From JACRBK01 sp964427955 (GTDB taxonomy: Bacteria; Chloroflexota; Anaerolineae; Aggregatilineales; Aggregatilineaceae), in contig CAYRWY010000001.1 of NCBI GenBank assembly GCA_964427955.1, positions 1 through 64,000 of the forward strand: a stretch of DNA of 64,000 nucleotides, read 5' to 3'. This document shows, one piece after another, positions 1 to 8,055 of the stretch. The position numbers and the translations under genes were made by a program. The stretch's first letter is position 1. Every line of letters begins with the position of its first letter. The notes below the pieces were generated by a model. The model was given only the letters and a program-made list of their open reading frames with translations. It was not told where the DNA came from and searched no databases.

Positions 1-1
1 C

Positions 2-976
2 AGCGGCGTTATCACGACCGACATCGACACCCACATTCTGCTGTACAACGCGGCTGCCGAGCGCATCCTGGGGGTGCCCTATGCCCAGGTGGTCAACCAG
101 CCGCTTCAGTCGGTGCTGCCGGGCGTCTTCGAGGGCTTTGGGACGTTCATCCAGGCTGTCCGGGAAAACGATCGCCAGCAGGTGATCGAAATCGAGCCGG
201 TTCTGCCGGGGCGGGGGGCGGTCAACCTGAGCCTCAAGCTCGCCCCCTTGAAGGATCTTCAGGGAGTGACCTACGGGATGGCGCTGGTGGTCGACGATCT
301 GACCGAGATCAAGAAGCGCGATGCGACTCTCAACGTGGTCCGCACCTATCTCCCGGCCAGCCTGGTGCACAATATCCAGAGTATCGACAGCCTGGGGCTG
401 AGCGGCGACGAGCGCGAGATTTCGGTGATCTTCGCCGACGTGCGCGGCTTTACGACCTTCAGCGAGCAGCTTGACCCGGAGCAGTTGATGGAAGTGATCA
501 GCCGCTACCTGACCGTGAGCTGCGACGCGATCCAGCTTTACGACGGCATCATCGACAAATACATGGGCGACGCCGTAGTCGGGCTGTTCAACACGCAGCT
601 CAATCCCCAGGAGGATCATGTCGAGCGCGCCGTGCGGGCGGCGCTGTCGATGGCCTACGACGTGCGGGCGCTGCACGAAATCCTGCCGCCGGAGCAGTGT
701 TTGTTTTATGGGATCGGGGTCGATACCGGCATCGCGACGCTCGGCAACGTCGGCAGCCCCAGCCGCAAGGAATTCACGGCCATTGGCGCGCCGTTCAACT
801 TCGCCAAGCTGCTGCAAGAGAATGCGCTGGCGGGCGAGACGATCATCAGCCAACGCGCTTTTGATCGCGTGCGGGATCTGTTCGTCGCTGAACCGCTGGA
901 GCCGCGCAAGGTCAAGGGCTATGCCGACTTTCACGTGATGCACCGGGTGACGGGGGTTCACCGCCGCCCGCGTTAG
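2..976 (+). CDS. PAS-class III adenylate/guanylate cyclase, 5'-truncated
   Basis: The frame is open to the left edge, so the N-terminus lies outside the window. Its first visible residues read as the end of a PAS domain (TDIDTHILLYNAAAERILG). The rest is a class III nucleotide cyclase domain that would make cAMP or cGMP. Metal-binding Asp residues are visible in FADVRGFT and DKYMGDAVVGLF. The Lys of DKYMGD and the Thr of EFTAIG suggest an ATP-using class IIIb enzyme. The transition-state Asn is present in IGAPFNFAKLL, but the Arg expected four residues later is Leu, so activity may be weak or lost. A bidirectional terminator follows. The cyclase fold is certain; activity and substrate are not. 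Confidence 0.9.
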   Translation, partial: SGVITTDIDTHILLYNAAAERILGVPYAQVVNQPLQSVLPGVFEGFGTFIQAVRENDRQQVIEIEPVLPGRGAVNLSLKLAPLKDLQGVTYGMALVVDDLTEIKKRDATLNVVRTYLPASLVHNIQSIDSLGLSGDEREISVIFADVRGFTTFSEQLDPEQLMEVISRYLTVSCDAIQLYDGIIDKYMGDAVVGLFNTQLNPQEDHVERAVRAALSMAYDVRALHEILPPEQCLFYGIGVDTGIATLGNVGSPSRKEFTAIGAPFNFAKLLQENALAGETIISQRAFDRVRDLFVAEPLEPRKVKGYADFHVMHRVTGVHRRPR

Positions 977-992
977 CGCGCTGTTCGTGGGT

Positions 993-1036
993 AAAAAAAC
1001 AGGCCCTACCCGGTGTCGCGGGAGGGCCTGTTTGCT
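993..1036. terminator. Bidirectional terminator between cyclase and cysC
   Basis: Inverted repeat AACAGGCCCT (998-1007) and AGGGCCTGTT (1023-1032). An A-run lies on the left and a short T-run on the right, so it can end both convergent genes. Confidence 0.8.
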
Positions 1037-1042
1037 GTTCAA

Positions 1043-1606
1043 CTAGGCTTGCTGGGTGGCCGGTTCGCTGACAGGGGTCAAAAAACCGTGCTCGCTGAGG
1101 TAAGCGATGCACTTGCCGACGCTCTCTTCGAGCGTTTCCTGGTGCGTGTTCAGGGTGATTTCCGGATTCACGGGTTCTTCGTAGGGATCGTCTACCCCGG
1201 TGAAGTTCTTGATCTGACCGGCCAGGGCTTTGGCATACATGCCCTTCACGTCGCGGGAGATGCAGACTTCCAGCGGCGCGTGGACGAACACTTCGATGAA
1301 ATTCGTCGTTTCCTGGCGGGTGGCATTGCGTACTTCGCGGTACGGTGAGATGAAGCAGGCCAGCACGCCGACGCCATTCCGCGAGAGCAGCTTCGATACG
1401 AAGGTGACGCGCTCGATGTTCTTATCGCGGTCTTCTTTGGAAAAGCCCAGATCGCGCGTCAGCCCTTGCCGGACGATGTCGCCATCCAGCCGTTCGATCT
1501 TCAGCCCGCGCGCGCGCAGTTCTTTTTCCAGCGCGACGGCCACAGTCGTTTTGCCCGCCCCGGAGAGACCCGTAAACCAAAGCGTAAACCCCTGATATTC
1601 AGCCAT
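1043..1606 (-). CDS. cysC: Adenylylsulfate (APS) kinase
   Basis: 187 residues, the usual CysC length. The enzyme phosphorylates APS at the 3' position to give PAPS, for sulfate assimilation or sulfotransfer. The P-loop GLSGAGKTT lies near residue 14. The downstream motifs are typical of the family: LDGDIVRQGLTRDLGFS, ISPYREVR (APS-binding loop) and the D-V-K-G-M-Y-A-K-A segment. No ATP sulfurylase or PAPS reductase gene is adjacent, so the gene is isolated here. That could mean PAPS for sulfated polysaccharides rather than for cysteine, but this is inference. The start has a GTGAGGAAAG ribosome site just upstream. Confidence 0.95.
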   Translation of the reverse strand: MAEYQGFTLWFTGLSGAGKTTVAVALEKELRARGLKIERLDGDIVRQGLTRDLGFSKEDRDKNIERVTFVSKLLSRNGVGVLACFISPYREVRNATRQETTNFIEVFVHAPLEVCISRDVKGMYAKALAGQIKNFTGVDDPYEEPVNPEITLNTHQETLEESVGKCIAYLSEHGFLTPVSEPATQQA

Positions 1607-1669
1607 CTTTCCTCACCTAACTAATCCGGCCAGCGCGAGCCGGAAAATCACTGGTCTTGAAGCGCCAGC

Positions 1670-1675
1670 ATTGTA
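1670..1675 (-). promoter_or_regulatory. Probable cysC -10 element
   Basis: On the minus strand the sequence reads TGGTACAAT, an extended -10 (TGn-TACAAT) about 65 bases before the cysC start. The -35 is only weakly recognisable. Confidence 0.4.
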
Positions 1676-1715
1676 CCACAACTAATCCCGGATGACAGTG
1701 TTAAATCCCATGAAC

Positions 1716-1753
1716 TGGACTGTACACCTGTCCAACTCTGAACGTTTGGACAG
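1716..1753. promoter_or_regulatory. Triple TGGAC/GTCCA half-site cluster
   Basis: Half-sites TGGAC (1716-1720), CTGTCCAA (1728-1735) and TTGGACAG (1746-1753) alternate in orientation. The last two form a perfect 8-base inverted repeat with a 10-base spacer. It lies 60-95 bases before the DUF3068 gene start, so it may be an operator. No regulator is identified. Confidence 0.35.
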
Positions 1754-1811
1754 TTACAAACAGATGCACCACTTTATCCCGGTTGTGAGACCGCACAAGG
1801 AGGCGTTTTCA

Positions 1812-2858
1812 ATGAATCGTAAGGTTTTGGGAGGAGTATTACTGTGCCTGGGCGCGCTGTTGGTCGTCGCCGGAGTGATCGTGATGGCGGTGGTCGTGCC
1901 GGGCATGAAGCAGTTCCCGGACGACGTCGATACCACCCGCTACTATACAGGCGATATGCCGGTCATCCTGAACCCGGCCACCTTCGAGTTCATGAAAGAT
2001 TTGAAGATCGACCTTCAGCGCCATTTCAAGACCGAAGCGGTGGATGGCGATGTGGCGCTGGTGCTCGAAGAGCAAACCCTGTCGTCCGGCGGGCAGCCCT
2101 TGCAGCAAGTCGTAAAACGCTATGCCCTCAACCGTAAGACGATGGAGTTCGCGAGCAGCTATCCGGCGTCCTGGGCGGAAAAAGAAGGGTTCTGGACGCG
2201 CGAGGGGTTGGTGATGGGGTGGCCGATTGATTCCGAGAAGAAGGATTACCCCGGCTGGAGCGATGATTATCGCACCACCATCACGCTCAAGTATGAGAAG
2301 GAAGAAAAGCACGGCGGGATCGATACTTATTACTTCACGTCCTCCAGCGGTCCCCAGCCGATTGATCCGGCGGCAGTCGCGATCATGAAACTCCCCGCGG
2401 CGCTGCCGAAGGACCAGTTCCAGGCGTTGATCCAGACGGCTGATGTTCCGGAGACGATTAAGGCGGTTGTCCCCATGATCCTCAACGCCATTGAGGGTGA
2501 CGAGGTGCCTTTGAAATATTACTACGAATATCAGGCCGAATATTGGGTCGAGCCTGAAAGCGGCGTCTTGATCGATACCAAGAAAACCGAAATCCGTAAG
2601 GCGGGTTTGGGCGACGCGGTGTTGGAAGCGGTGCCGCTGCTGGCGAAAATGCCTGAGGAACAGCAGGCGGCCTCGCGGGTGACCGTCTCGGCGTTCACAT
2701 ACCAGGGAACGGAACAGACCCTCAAGGATGCCAAAAAAGACGCCGAAGATGCCATGAACAAGATTCAGTTGTTCGGGACCACGCTGCCCCTGGTGGCGAT
2801 AGTCGCAGGCGTGGTGCTGGCGTTGGTGGGAGTGTTCCTGTTCACGCGTAAGGCGTAG
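1812..2858 (+). CDS. DUF3068/PorA-like membrane-anchored protein
   Basis: 348 residues with an N-terminal hydrophobic segment, a long extracytoplasmic domain and a C-terminal membrane helix (TLPLVAIVAGVVLALVGVFL). The start MNRKVLGGVLLCLGALL, then VVPGMKQFPDDVDTT and a YYTG stretch, matches the DUF3068 (PorA porin-like) family known mostly from actinobacteria. I chose the ATG at 1812 because AAGGAGGCG lies just upstream; a longer frame from 1692 would lack both a signal segment and a ribosome site. The biochemical role is unknown. It is monocistronic, with a strong terminator directly after and a possible operator before it. Confidence 0.75.
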   Translation: MNRKVLGGVLLCLGALLVVAGVIVMAVVVPGMKQFPDDVDTTRYYTGDMPVILNPATFEFMKDLKIDLQRHFKTEAVDGDVALVLEEQTLSSGGQPLQQVVKRYALNRKTMEFASSYPASWAEKEGFWTREGLVMGWPIDSEKKDYPGWSDDYRTTITLKYEKEEKHGGIDTYYFTSSSGPQPIDPAAVAIMKLPAALPKDQFQALIQTADVPETIKAVVPMILNAIEGDEVPLKYYYEYQAEYWVEPESGVLIDTKKTEIRKAGLGDAVLEAVPLLAKMPEEQQAASRVTVSAFTYQGTEQTLKDAKKDAEDAMNKIQLFGTTLPLVAIVAGVVLALVGVFLFTRKA

Positions 2859-2871
2859 GCAGGGTTGACAG

Positions 2872-2898
2872 GACCCGGTTCACGCCGGGTCTTTTTTT
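2872..2898 (+). terminator. Rho-independent terminator
   Basis: GACCCGG (2872-2878) pairs with CCGGGTC (2885-2891), followed by a T-run to 2897. It ends the DUF3068 gene. Confidence 0.85.
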
Positions 2899-2908
2899 GA
2901 GGGGCGGA

Positions 2909-4840
2909 CTAGTCGCGGATCTCCACGCGGCCCAGGGGCACGCTGATCGGCTTGAAGGTGCCCGCCATGTCGTAGATCAGCATTCGCACTTCTGCCGGTC
3001 CAGGAGGGATGGTCGCGGGTACCCACAGGAAGAAGCGGCTCAGGATCAGGCTGTCCGGCGGCCAGTTTTCCTGCCCGAACGACGGCGAGACCGGGGGCTG
3101 GTCGAACTGGGTATAGAAGTTGCCGCGCGTGTCGTACAGGCGTACGCTGACACGCATCCCCGGCATGATCGACCTGCCGCGCTTCCACCAGGTCTGGATC
3201 GCGACGATTCCGCCGTGGGGGATGGGACCCCGGTTGAGCACGTAGCCGCCGTAGGAGATCGGGCCATCGGGCGGCGTCTGCGCCACCGGGGGCAGGGCGC
3301 TGACCTGCTGGTACAAGCTGAGCGGGCGCTCCCGCACGTGGTAGAGGGCCACCGCGACGTCGCCAAACCCGTAAGAATCCTCCAGGGGCTGGCGTTCGCC
3401 GGTGGCGTCAAGAATCCCTTCGACCAGGTTTTGCGGGTCCATGATGGCGCCCTGCCAGGCGATCACCCACACCCGGCGGGCGTGCGTGCGCTGGATCAGC
3501 GCGTCCAGGTCGTGCGCGGCGTCGTCGAAGAACAGAAACCGGTTGACGTCGGTCAGACGGTCGGACGGCAGTCCGATCCAGGGCAGTCGGGCATGGTAGT
3601 ATCCCGCAGCCGTGAACAACGTCCCGTCGCGCAGCACCAGCACGTCGCCCGTCTCGCTGTGCTGGTTCACATAGGCGAAGGCTTCGCGCAGATAGCTGTT
3701 ATAGATCGGCTGGTAATGTGTCGTCGCGGGTAGGGCGATCACCACACAGGCCGCCGTCCACAGCAGCCAGCGGACCCGGCGCCAGCGGTCCAGCGCCGCC
3801 AGTCCCAGCCCCAGCACCAGGGCGATCCCGATCCAGGCGGGCCAGCCGTGGCGCCCCGACAGCTTGGCCTGGACGCCGTACACCATCAGCACCAGCCCGC
3901 CCAGCGGCACGATCAGCATCAGCAGCGCGAAGACGAAGCCCGTCCGTCCTGACGCGGTGTGGCGGAGGAGCAGCAACCACCCGACGATCAGGCCGGTCAG
4001 CAGGAGCACGACGGCCAGGGTGTAAGGCGGGGCGTCTTGCGGCACGATCCGCTGCCCGTAGGCGTAGAAGTCGATGTGGGTTTGCAGCGCGGTGCCCAGT
4101 TTGACGCGCCCGGCGTAGGCCGTCCCCGCCCGCACGTCGCGCCCGGACAGGGCCAGCAGCCAGGGCGCGTAGCCCAGCGCCAGCCCGATCCCCAGGTGCG
4201 CCAGGATCGTCACGCGCCGTCGTGAACGCCGGGTGAGGGTCTGCTCTCCGGCGTACAGGCCGTGCGCCGCCAGGGCCACGAACGCGGTGTAGTGGGTGTA
4301 GATCAGCGCCAGCGCCAGCACGAGGTACAGCGCCAGCAGCCGGGCGTAGCGGCGATCCAGAGGGGACCGCGGCTGTTCATAGCGCTCCCAGAGCGCCCAG
4401 AACACCACGCTGGACCAGGTGAACAGCGCCAGCAGCAGGGCATAAGGCCGGACTTCGTAGGCGGCATAGAGAAAGCTCTGGCTGAGCGCCAGCGCCAGCG
4501 CGGCCAGCCAACCGCCCGCGGCGCGCCCGCTCAGCCGCCGCCCCAGCGCGATGATTCCGGCCACGGCCAGCCCCGCGCACCCGACCGACAGCGCCCGCAG
4601 CGCAAACTCGCTCGTTCCGGCCAGCGTGCTCCACAGCTTGAGCACGGCGAAATCCAGCGGCATCTGGTTGTCGGTCCGCGTGCACCAGTCCCACAGATCG
4701 GACCAGGAATGTTCGGCAAAATAGGCGTTGACCGTCTCGTCGTACCACAGGCTGCGCTGCGGCCACTGCCGGATGAGCACGGCCATGATCGCCAGGAGCA
4801 GCAGGGTCGAAAGCCACAGGTTGCGCCGTGCCGGGATCAT
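2909..4840 (-). CDS. GT39-type membrane glycosyltransferase
   Basis: About 643 residues. It belongs to the dolichyl-phosphate-mannose-mannosyltransferase/ArnT superfamily, which moves sugars from lipid carriers on the outer face of the membrane. The first extracytoplasmic loop has the acidic motif LWYDETVNAYFAEHSW, where the Asp-Glu pair is the usual catalytic site. Many hydrophobic helices follow, then a soluble C-terminal domain of roughly 200 residues. ATG 4840 sits one base beyond the stop of the upstream gene and has GAGGAG before it. A TTG start at 4861 would overlap that gene by 20 bases. It is the last gene of the three-gene leftward operon 6976-2909. The acceptor is unknown. Confidence 0.8.
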   Translation of the reverse strand: MIPARRNLWLSTLLLLAIMAVLIRQWPQRSLWYDETVNAYFAEHSWSDLWDWCTRTDNQMPLDFAVLKLWSTLAGTSEFALRALSVGCAGLAVAGIIALGRRLSGRAAGGWLAALALALSQSFLYAAYEVRPYALLLALFTWSSVVFWALWERYEQPRSPLDRRYARLLALYLVLALALIYTHYTAFVALAAHGLYAGEQTLTRRSRRRVTILAHLGIGLALGYAPWLLALSGRDVRAGTAYAGRVKLGTALQTHIDFYAYGQRIVPQDAPPYTLAVVLLLTGLIVGWLLLLRHTASGRTGFVFALLMLIVPLGGLVLMVYGVQAKLSGRHGWPAWIGIALVLGLGLAALDRWRRVRWLLWTAACVVIALPATTHYQPIYNSYLREAFAYVNQHSETGDVLVLRDGTLFTAAGYYHARLPWIGLPSDRLTDVNRFLFFDDAAHDLDALIQRTHARRVWVIAWQGAIMDPQNLVEGILDATGERQPLEDSYGFGDVAVALYHVRERPLSLYQQVSALPPVAQTPPDGPISYGGYVLNRGPIPHGGIVAIQTWWKRGRSIMPGMRVSVRLYDTRGNFYTQFDQPPVSPSFGQENWPPDSLILSRFFLWVPATIPPGPAEVRMLIYDMAGTFKPISVPLGRVEIRD

Positions 4841-4841
4841 A

Positions 4842-6758
4842 TCACTCGCTGTGCTCCTCAAGGGTCAGGACGGTCCCACCGGCTGCCGGGCATGACTCGA
4901 AGCGGATGGCCCGATCCTCCTGGGCATACGTGGAGATGAGACACTGGAGATCGGAGCCGGAGGGCTGCGTCTTGCCTTCGATCTGCTCCCAGCGGTTGTA
5001 GGCCAGCGCGTGGTTCAGCCAGGCCGCGGCATCCTCGAAGGGCAGCGTGATCGGGAGCGTGATCGTCGCGTCCGGGGCCAGCGTCTCAAGCTGTGCCGCG
5101 AACGCTGCGCGCTGATCCTGCGGCGGGCCGGGCTGCCAGATTTCGTAATTGAACCCGTTCATCGGGATCACTTCCGCCGGGTAGTACGCTTCATAGACGG
5201 CGTCCAGCACGGGCAGGGGATAGAACTGGGCGCGGAACACGACCACGCCGAAGCGGTGCTCCCGGATGGCCGTCACCAGATTGGTCGGGTCGAACAGACC
5301 GTTTTCGTACAGGTTTTTGAGCTGCGTCGGGTTGGAGATCACGTCCTGGTGGGCGCGCAGGCTGAAGCCCGCCTCTTCGCTCAGCGCCGGGAGGTTGCTC
5401 GCCCGCAGCCGGTCCACGATTTGCCAGCCGTGATCGATGTCGGTCTGGGTTGGGACGTGTCCGATGGTCGCGTAGCCTTCCGTCCAGCCTGCCGCGTCGT
5501 AAAAAGCGTAGCGCGTGCCGTAGCTCGACGCCAATCCCAGCCTGTCGGATAGCGGCCCAAAGATCGCGCCTTCCGTCGGCATCTTGATCACGTGCAGGCC
5601 GTAAAACAGGTACGCGCCGGGGATGAGCAGCCCGGCGGCGGCCAGCAGCGCGACGTGATAGGGCTGGATCGTGGACCGCGCGCGCGCCAGGGGCCGGGTC
5701 AGGGGGGTGTCAGGGAAGGTCCAGGTCCCATGCAGCGTGCGGGCGGCGAACAATCCTGACAGCACGCAGGTCGCCGCGATGGCCGTCGCGAAGTAGCTGT
5801 CGCCCGCGCCCCACTTGCCTGAGAGCGCCGCATCGACCACCGCGCACACCCACCAGATGGTGTACAGCGACAGCCGGTCGAAGTAAAGTTCGTAGGCGGC
5901 ATACAGCCCGGCCATGAGGATCAGGACGCTGTGCAGCCGGAACCATTGCTTGAACAGGCCGACGAACTGTTGGGGCAGGTAGGTGTTCACGTTGGCCGCG
6001 ATGATGTTGGTCCACCATTCGCCGCCCGTCGCCCAGTTGATCCACAGGAACAGCCCGCCCGCGCTGAGGGCCAGGATCGCGCCCCACACGACGCTGCGGC
6101 GCGGATTGCGCAGGAACAGGAATCCGAACGCGGCCACGCAGGTGGCGACCGCCAACTGCTTGGTGAATCCGGCGGCCAGGAGCAGCAGCAGTCCGATCAC
6201 CATCACCCGGCGGCGCCGGCGCTGGTCTTGAATGGCGGTGACGTGCGCCAGGACGGCGACGCTCAGCGTTTCGAACATCACCATCATCATGTGCTGCCGG
6301 AACAGGGGGCCGACGTGATACACGTAGTTCGATGCCAGGAAGCCCAGTCCGGCCAGCAAAGCGATCCGTCGATCACGCCCCTCGCGGTAGACGATCAGGC
6401 CGATGGTCGAGGCGGTTACCAGCGTGCCCAGGAAGCCGATCAGCCGCCCGTACCAGTAGTCGGTGCCGAACAGCCAGACGAACGGGATCAGCATCACGTG
6501 AAACAGGGGCGGATAATTGCTGGCGTAGAAGGGATAAACTTCGTTGTTGCGGTACGGCCAGTCGCCGTGGCTGAGCATGACCGTATCGACCAGTTCGAAC
6601 CCTTCACCCTGGTCGTAGTCGAAGGGGAAGCGCATCAACCCGACGGCATAGTGGACGTAGATCGCCAGGTGGGCGAGCATCAAGGCGATAGCCAGGACAA
6701 ACAGCCCCTGGCTGAGCCGCTGCCAGAAACGCGAACGATTTCCCATGACGGTCATCAT
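4842..6758 (-). CDS. GT39-like polytopic membrane glycosyltransferase
   Basis: 638 residues. An N-terminal membrane helix is followed by a loop with FDYDQGEGFELVDTVML, which resembles the acidic first-loop motif of GT39/PMT-like lipid-linked sugar transferases. About ten hydrophobic segments follow, then a soluble C-terminal domain. Its start overlaps the stop of the upstream small gene as TGATG, and it is followed almost directly by a second glycosyltransferase, so the two are probably translated together and may act in sequence. MMTVMGN and MGN (12 bases later) are alternative starts. Substrate and acceptor cannot be read from the sequence. Confidence 0.75.
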   Translation of the reverse strand: MMTVMGNRSRFWQRLSQGLFVLAIALMLAHLAIYVHYAVGLMRFPFDYDQGEGFELVDTVMLSHGDWPYRNNEVYPFYASNYPPLFHVMLIPFVWLFGTDYWYGRLIGFLGTLVTASTIGLIVYREGRDRRIALLAGLGFLASNYVYHVGPLFRQHMMMVMFETLSVAVLAHVTAIQDQRRRRRVMVIGLLLLLAAGFTKQLAVATCVAAFGFLFLRNPRRSVVWGAILALSAGGLFLWINWATGGEWWTNIIAANVNTYLPQQFVGLFKQWFRLHSVLILMAGLYAAYELYFDRLSLYTIWWVCAVVDAALSGKWGAGDSYFATAIAATCVLSGLFAARTLHGTWTFPDTPLTRPLARARSTIQPYHVALLAAAGLLIPGAYLFYGLHVIKMPTEGAIFGPLSDRLGLASSYGTRYAFYDAAGWTEGYATIGHVPTQTDIDHGWQIVDRLRASNLPALSEEAGFSLRAHQDVISNPTQLKNLYENGLFDPTNLVTAIREHRFGVVVFRAQFYPLPVLDAVYEAYYPAEVIPMNGFNYEIWQPGPPQDQRAAFAAQLETLAPDATITLPITLPFEDAAAWLNHALAYNRWEQIEGKTQPSGSDLQCLISTYAQEDRAIRFESCPAAGGTVLTLEEHSE

Positions 6759-6976
6759 CAGGCCGGTTGATCGCCCAAAGGCAGCAGCGTCAGCCCGACC
6801 ACGACGCTGAGCACGCCGCCCGCTAAGACCAGTTTTTGAACGGTTCCCACGCCCCCGGTGCCCACGACTTGCGCGATTCCCCCGGCGGCTAGCAGAATAA
6901 CCCCCGCTGCCATTAGAATCACTCCCAGGTGTCGCTTGGTGAGTGTAAAATCATTGCTGAGCCATGCGCGCCACAT
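6758..6976 (-). CDS. Small two-helix membrane protein
   Basis: 72 residues with two hydrophobic segments (near 18-38 and 48-66) joined by a Gly-rich turn, VVGTGGVGT. The start at 6976 is set by an excellent ribosome site, GGGAGGTGG, four bases upstream; the longer open frame beyond it has no support. It is the first gene of a leftward operon with two membrane glycosyltransferases, and its stop overlaps the next start. I recognise no family. A small accessory membrane subunit is possible but unproven. Confidence 0.6.
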   Translation of the reverse strand: MWRAWLSNDFTLTKRHLGVILMAAGVILLAAGGIAQVVGTGGVGTVQKLVLAGGVLSVVVGLTLLPLGDQPA

Positions 6977-7145
6977 TGTACCACCTCCCAAACGCGCTAA
7001 GTATACCGCACCTGGCAGGGTTAACGATCTTTTACCGGCGTGCAACCGATTCGCATGGCCTGCGTATAGATGTGTGAAACGGAAACACACGACAGCACTT
7101 TTCCTGTGGTACCCAGTCCACAGCTTGAACTCAGGAGTAATCACT

Positions 7146-7916
7146 ATGGATGACCCCAATCGCGTAATAGACCCCGGCGAAGAAACCCCCTCCGGCGGTA
7201 AGAATGTCGAAGGAGAAGGTGTGCCGATCCCGTCGCGCATCCGTGATGCGGTCGATGACGTCCGTCGGCGCATCCGCGATGAAATGAGTCAGGGGCATGA
7301 CGTGGTGGAGGAATACGAAGCCCGCTACCACGGCTGGAATCGCAGCCGCCTCGAGTCGGCGCCTGCCGCTGGCAGCGGGACTGAGGAAGTGCACGTGCCT
7401 CCCAAGGTCAAGCGCTGGCACGATCCGGCCTCCGTCAGCGACAACGAGCGCAAATGGGCGGCCCTGGCGCACGCCAGTACCCTGCTGACCGCGCTGGTCG
7501 CGCTGGGCAGCGGCGGCCTGGGCGTGCTGCTGACCATGTTCATTCCGCTGTTCATCTACTTCTCGTTCCGCAAGCGGTCGGAGTACGTGGCTTTCCACGC
7601 GCTGCAAGCCTTCACGATCCAGTTGGTGGGCACCATTGGCTGGATTTCGCTGCTCGTCGTCGGCATCCTGGTGTGGGTGGTGCTGTTGTTCGTCTCGCTG
7701 GTGCTGTGTGTGGTGGTGGTCGGGTTCATCTTGCTCCCGGTAGTGTTCATCGCGGGCGTCGCGCTCATCGTCGCCTCGTTCGCCCTGCCGCTGGGCATGA
7801 TCATCTACTCCTTCATTGCCACGACCGAGACCTGGAGCGGCCACAACTATCGCTTCCCGTACATCGCCCGGTGGGTGGAAAGCCAGATGCATGGCGGGTC
7901 GCCCGTCGTGCTCTAA
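7146..7916 (+). CDS. DUF4870 domain membrane protein
   Basis: 256 residues. An acidic, polar N-terminal half of about 95 residues precedes a DUF4870-like membrane domain. The hallmark is [20 protein letters not shown], then a loop with [16 protein letters not shown] and three to four membrane segments. Family function is unknown. The ATG at 7146 has AGGAG eight bases upstream; the longer frame to 6858 overlaps the divergent gene and lacks such a site. The N-terminal extension is charged and longer than in most family members. A strong terminator follows, so it is monocistronic. Confidence 0.75.
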   Translation: MDDPNRVIDPGEETPSGGKNVEGEGVPIPSRIRDAVDDVRRRIRDEMSQGHDVVEEYEARYHGWNRSRLESAPAAGSGTEEVHVPPKVKRWHDPASVSDNERKWAALAHASTLLTALVALGSGGLGVLLTMFIPLFIYFSFRKRSEYVAFHALQAFTIQLVGTIGWISLLVVGILVWVVLLFVSLVLCVVVVGFILLPVVFIAGVALIVASFALPLGMIIYSFIATTETWSGHNYRFPYIARWVESQMHGGSPVVL

Positions 7917-7946
7917 CCCCCAATTCGATTATTCGGTCCCCCCTGG

Positions 7947-7987
7947 GTTCACGCCGACCGTCTCCCCCTCGGTCGGCGTGAACTTTT
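7947..7987 (+). terminator. Rho-independent terminator
   Basis: A 14-base perfect stem, GTTCACGCCGACCG (7947-7960) with CGGTCGGCGTGAAC (7970-7983), is followed by TTTTG. It separates the DUF4870 gene from aspS. Confidence 0.9.
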
Positions 7988-8055
7988 GCTTGTCAATACC
8001 CCTTGTGTTAAGCTTTTCCGATATTTTTATCGTGAATCCTTCGGGGGATACGTGT

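Noticed and set aside
1692..1811. N-terminal extension of the DUF3068 protein
   Set aside because: It would hide the strong ribosome site and the operator-like repeats inside coding sequence and adds non-family residues before the membrane anchor.
7816..8055. Upstream extension of aspS
   Set aside because: It passes through the end of the previous gene and a 14-base-stem terminator; AspRS proper begins at MLKTHNCG.
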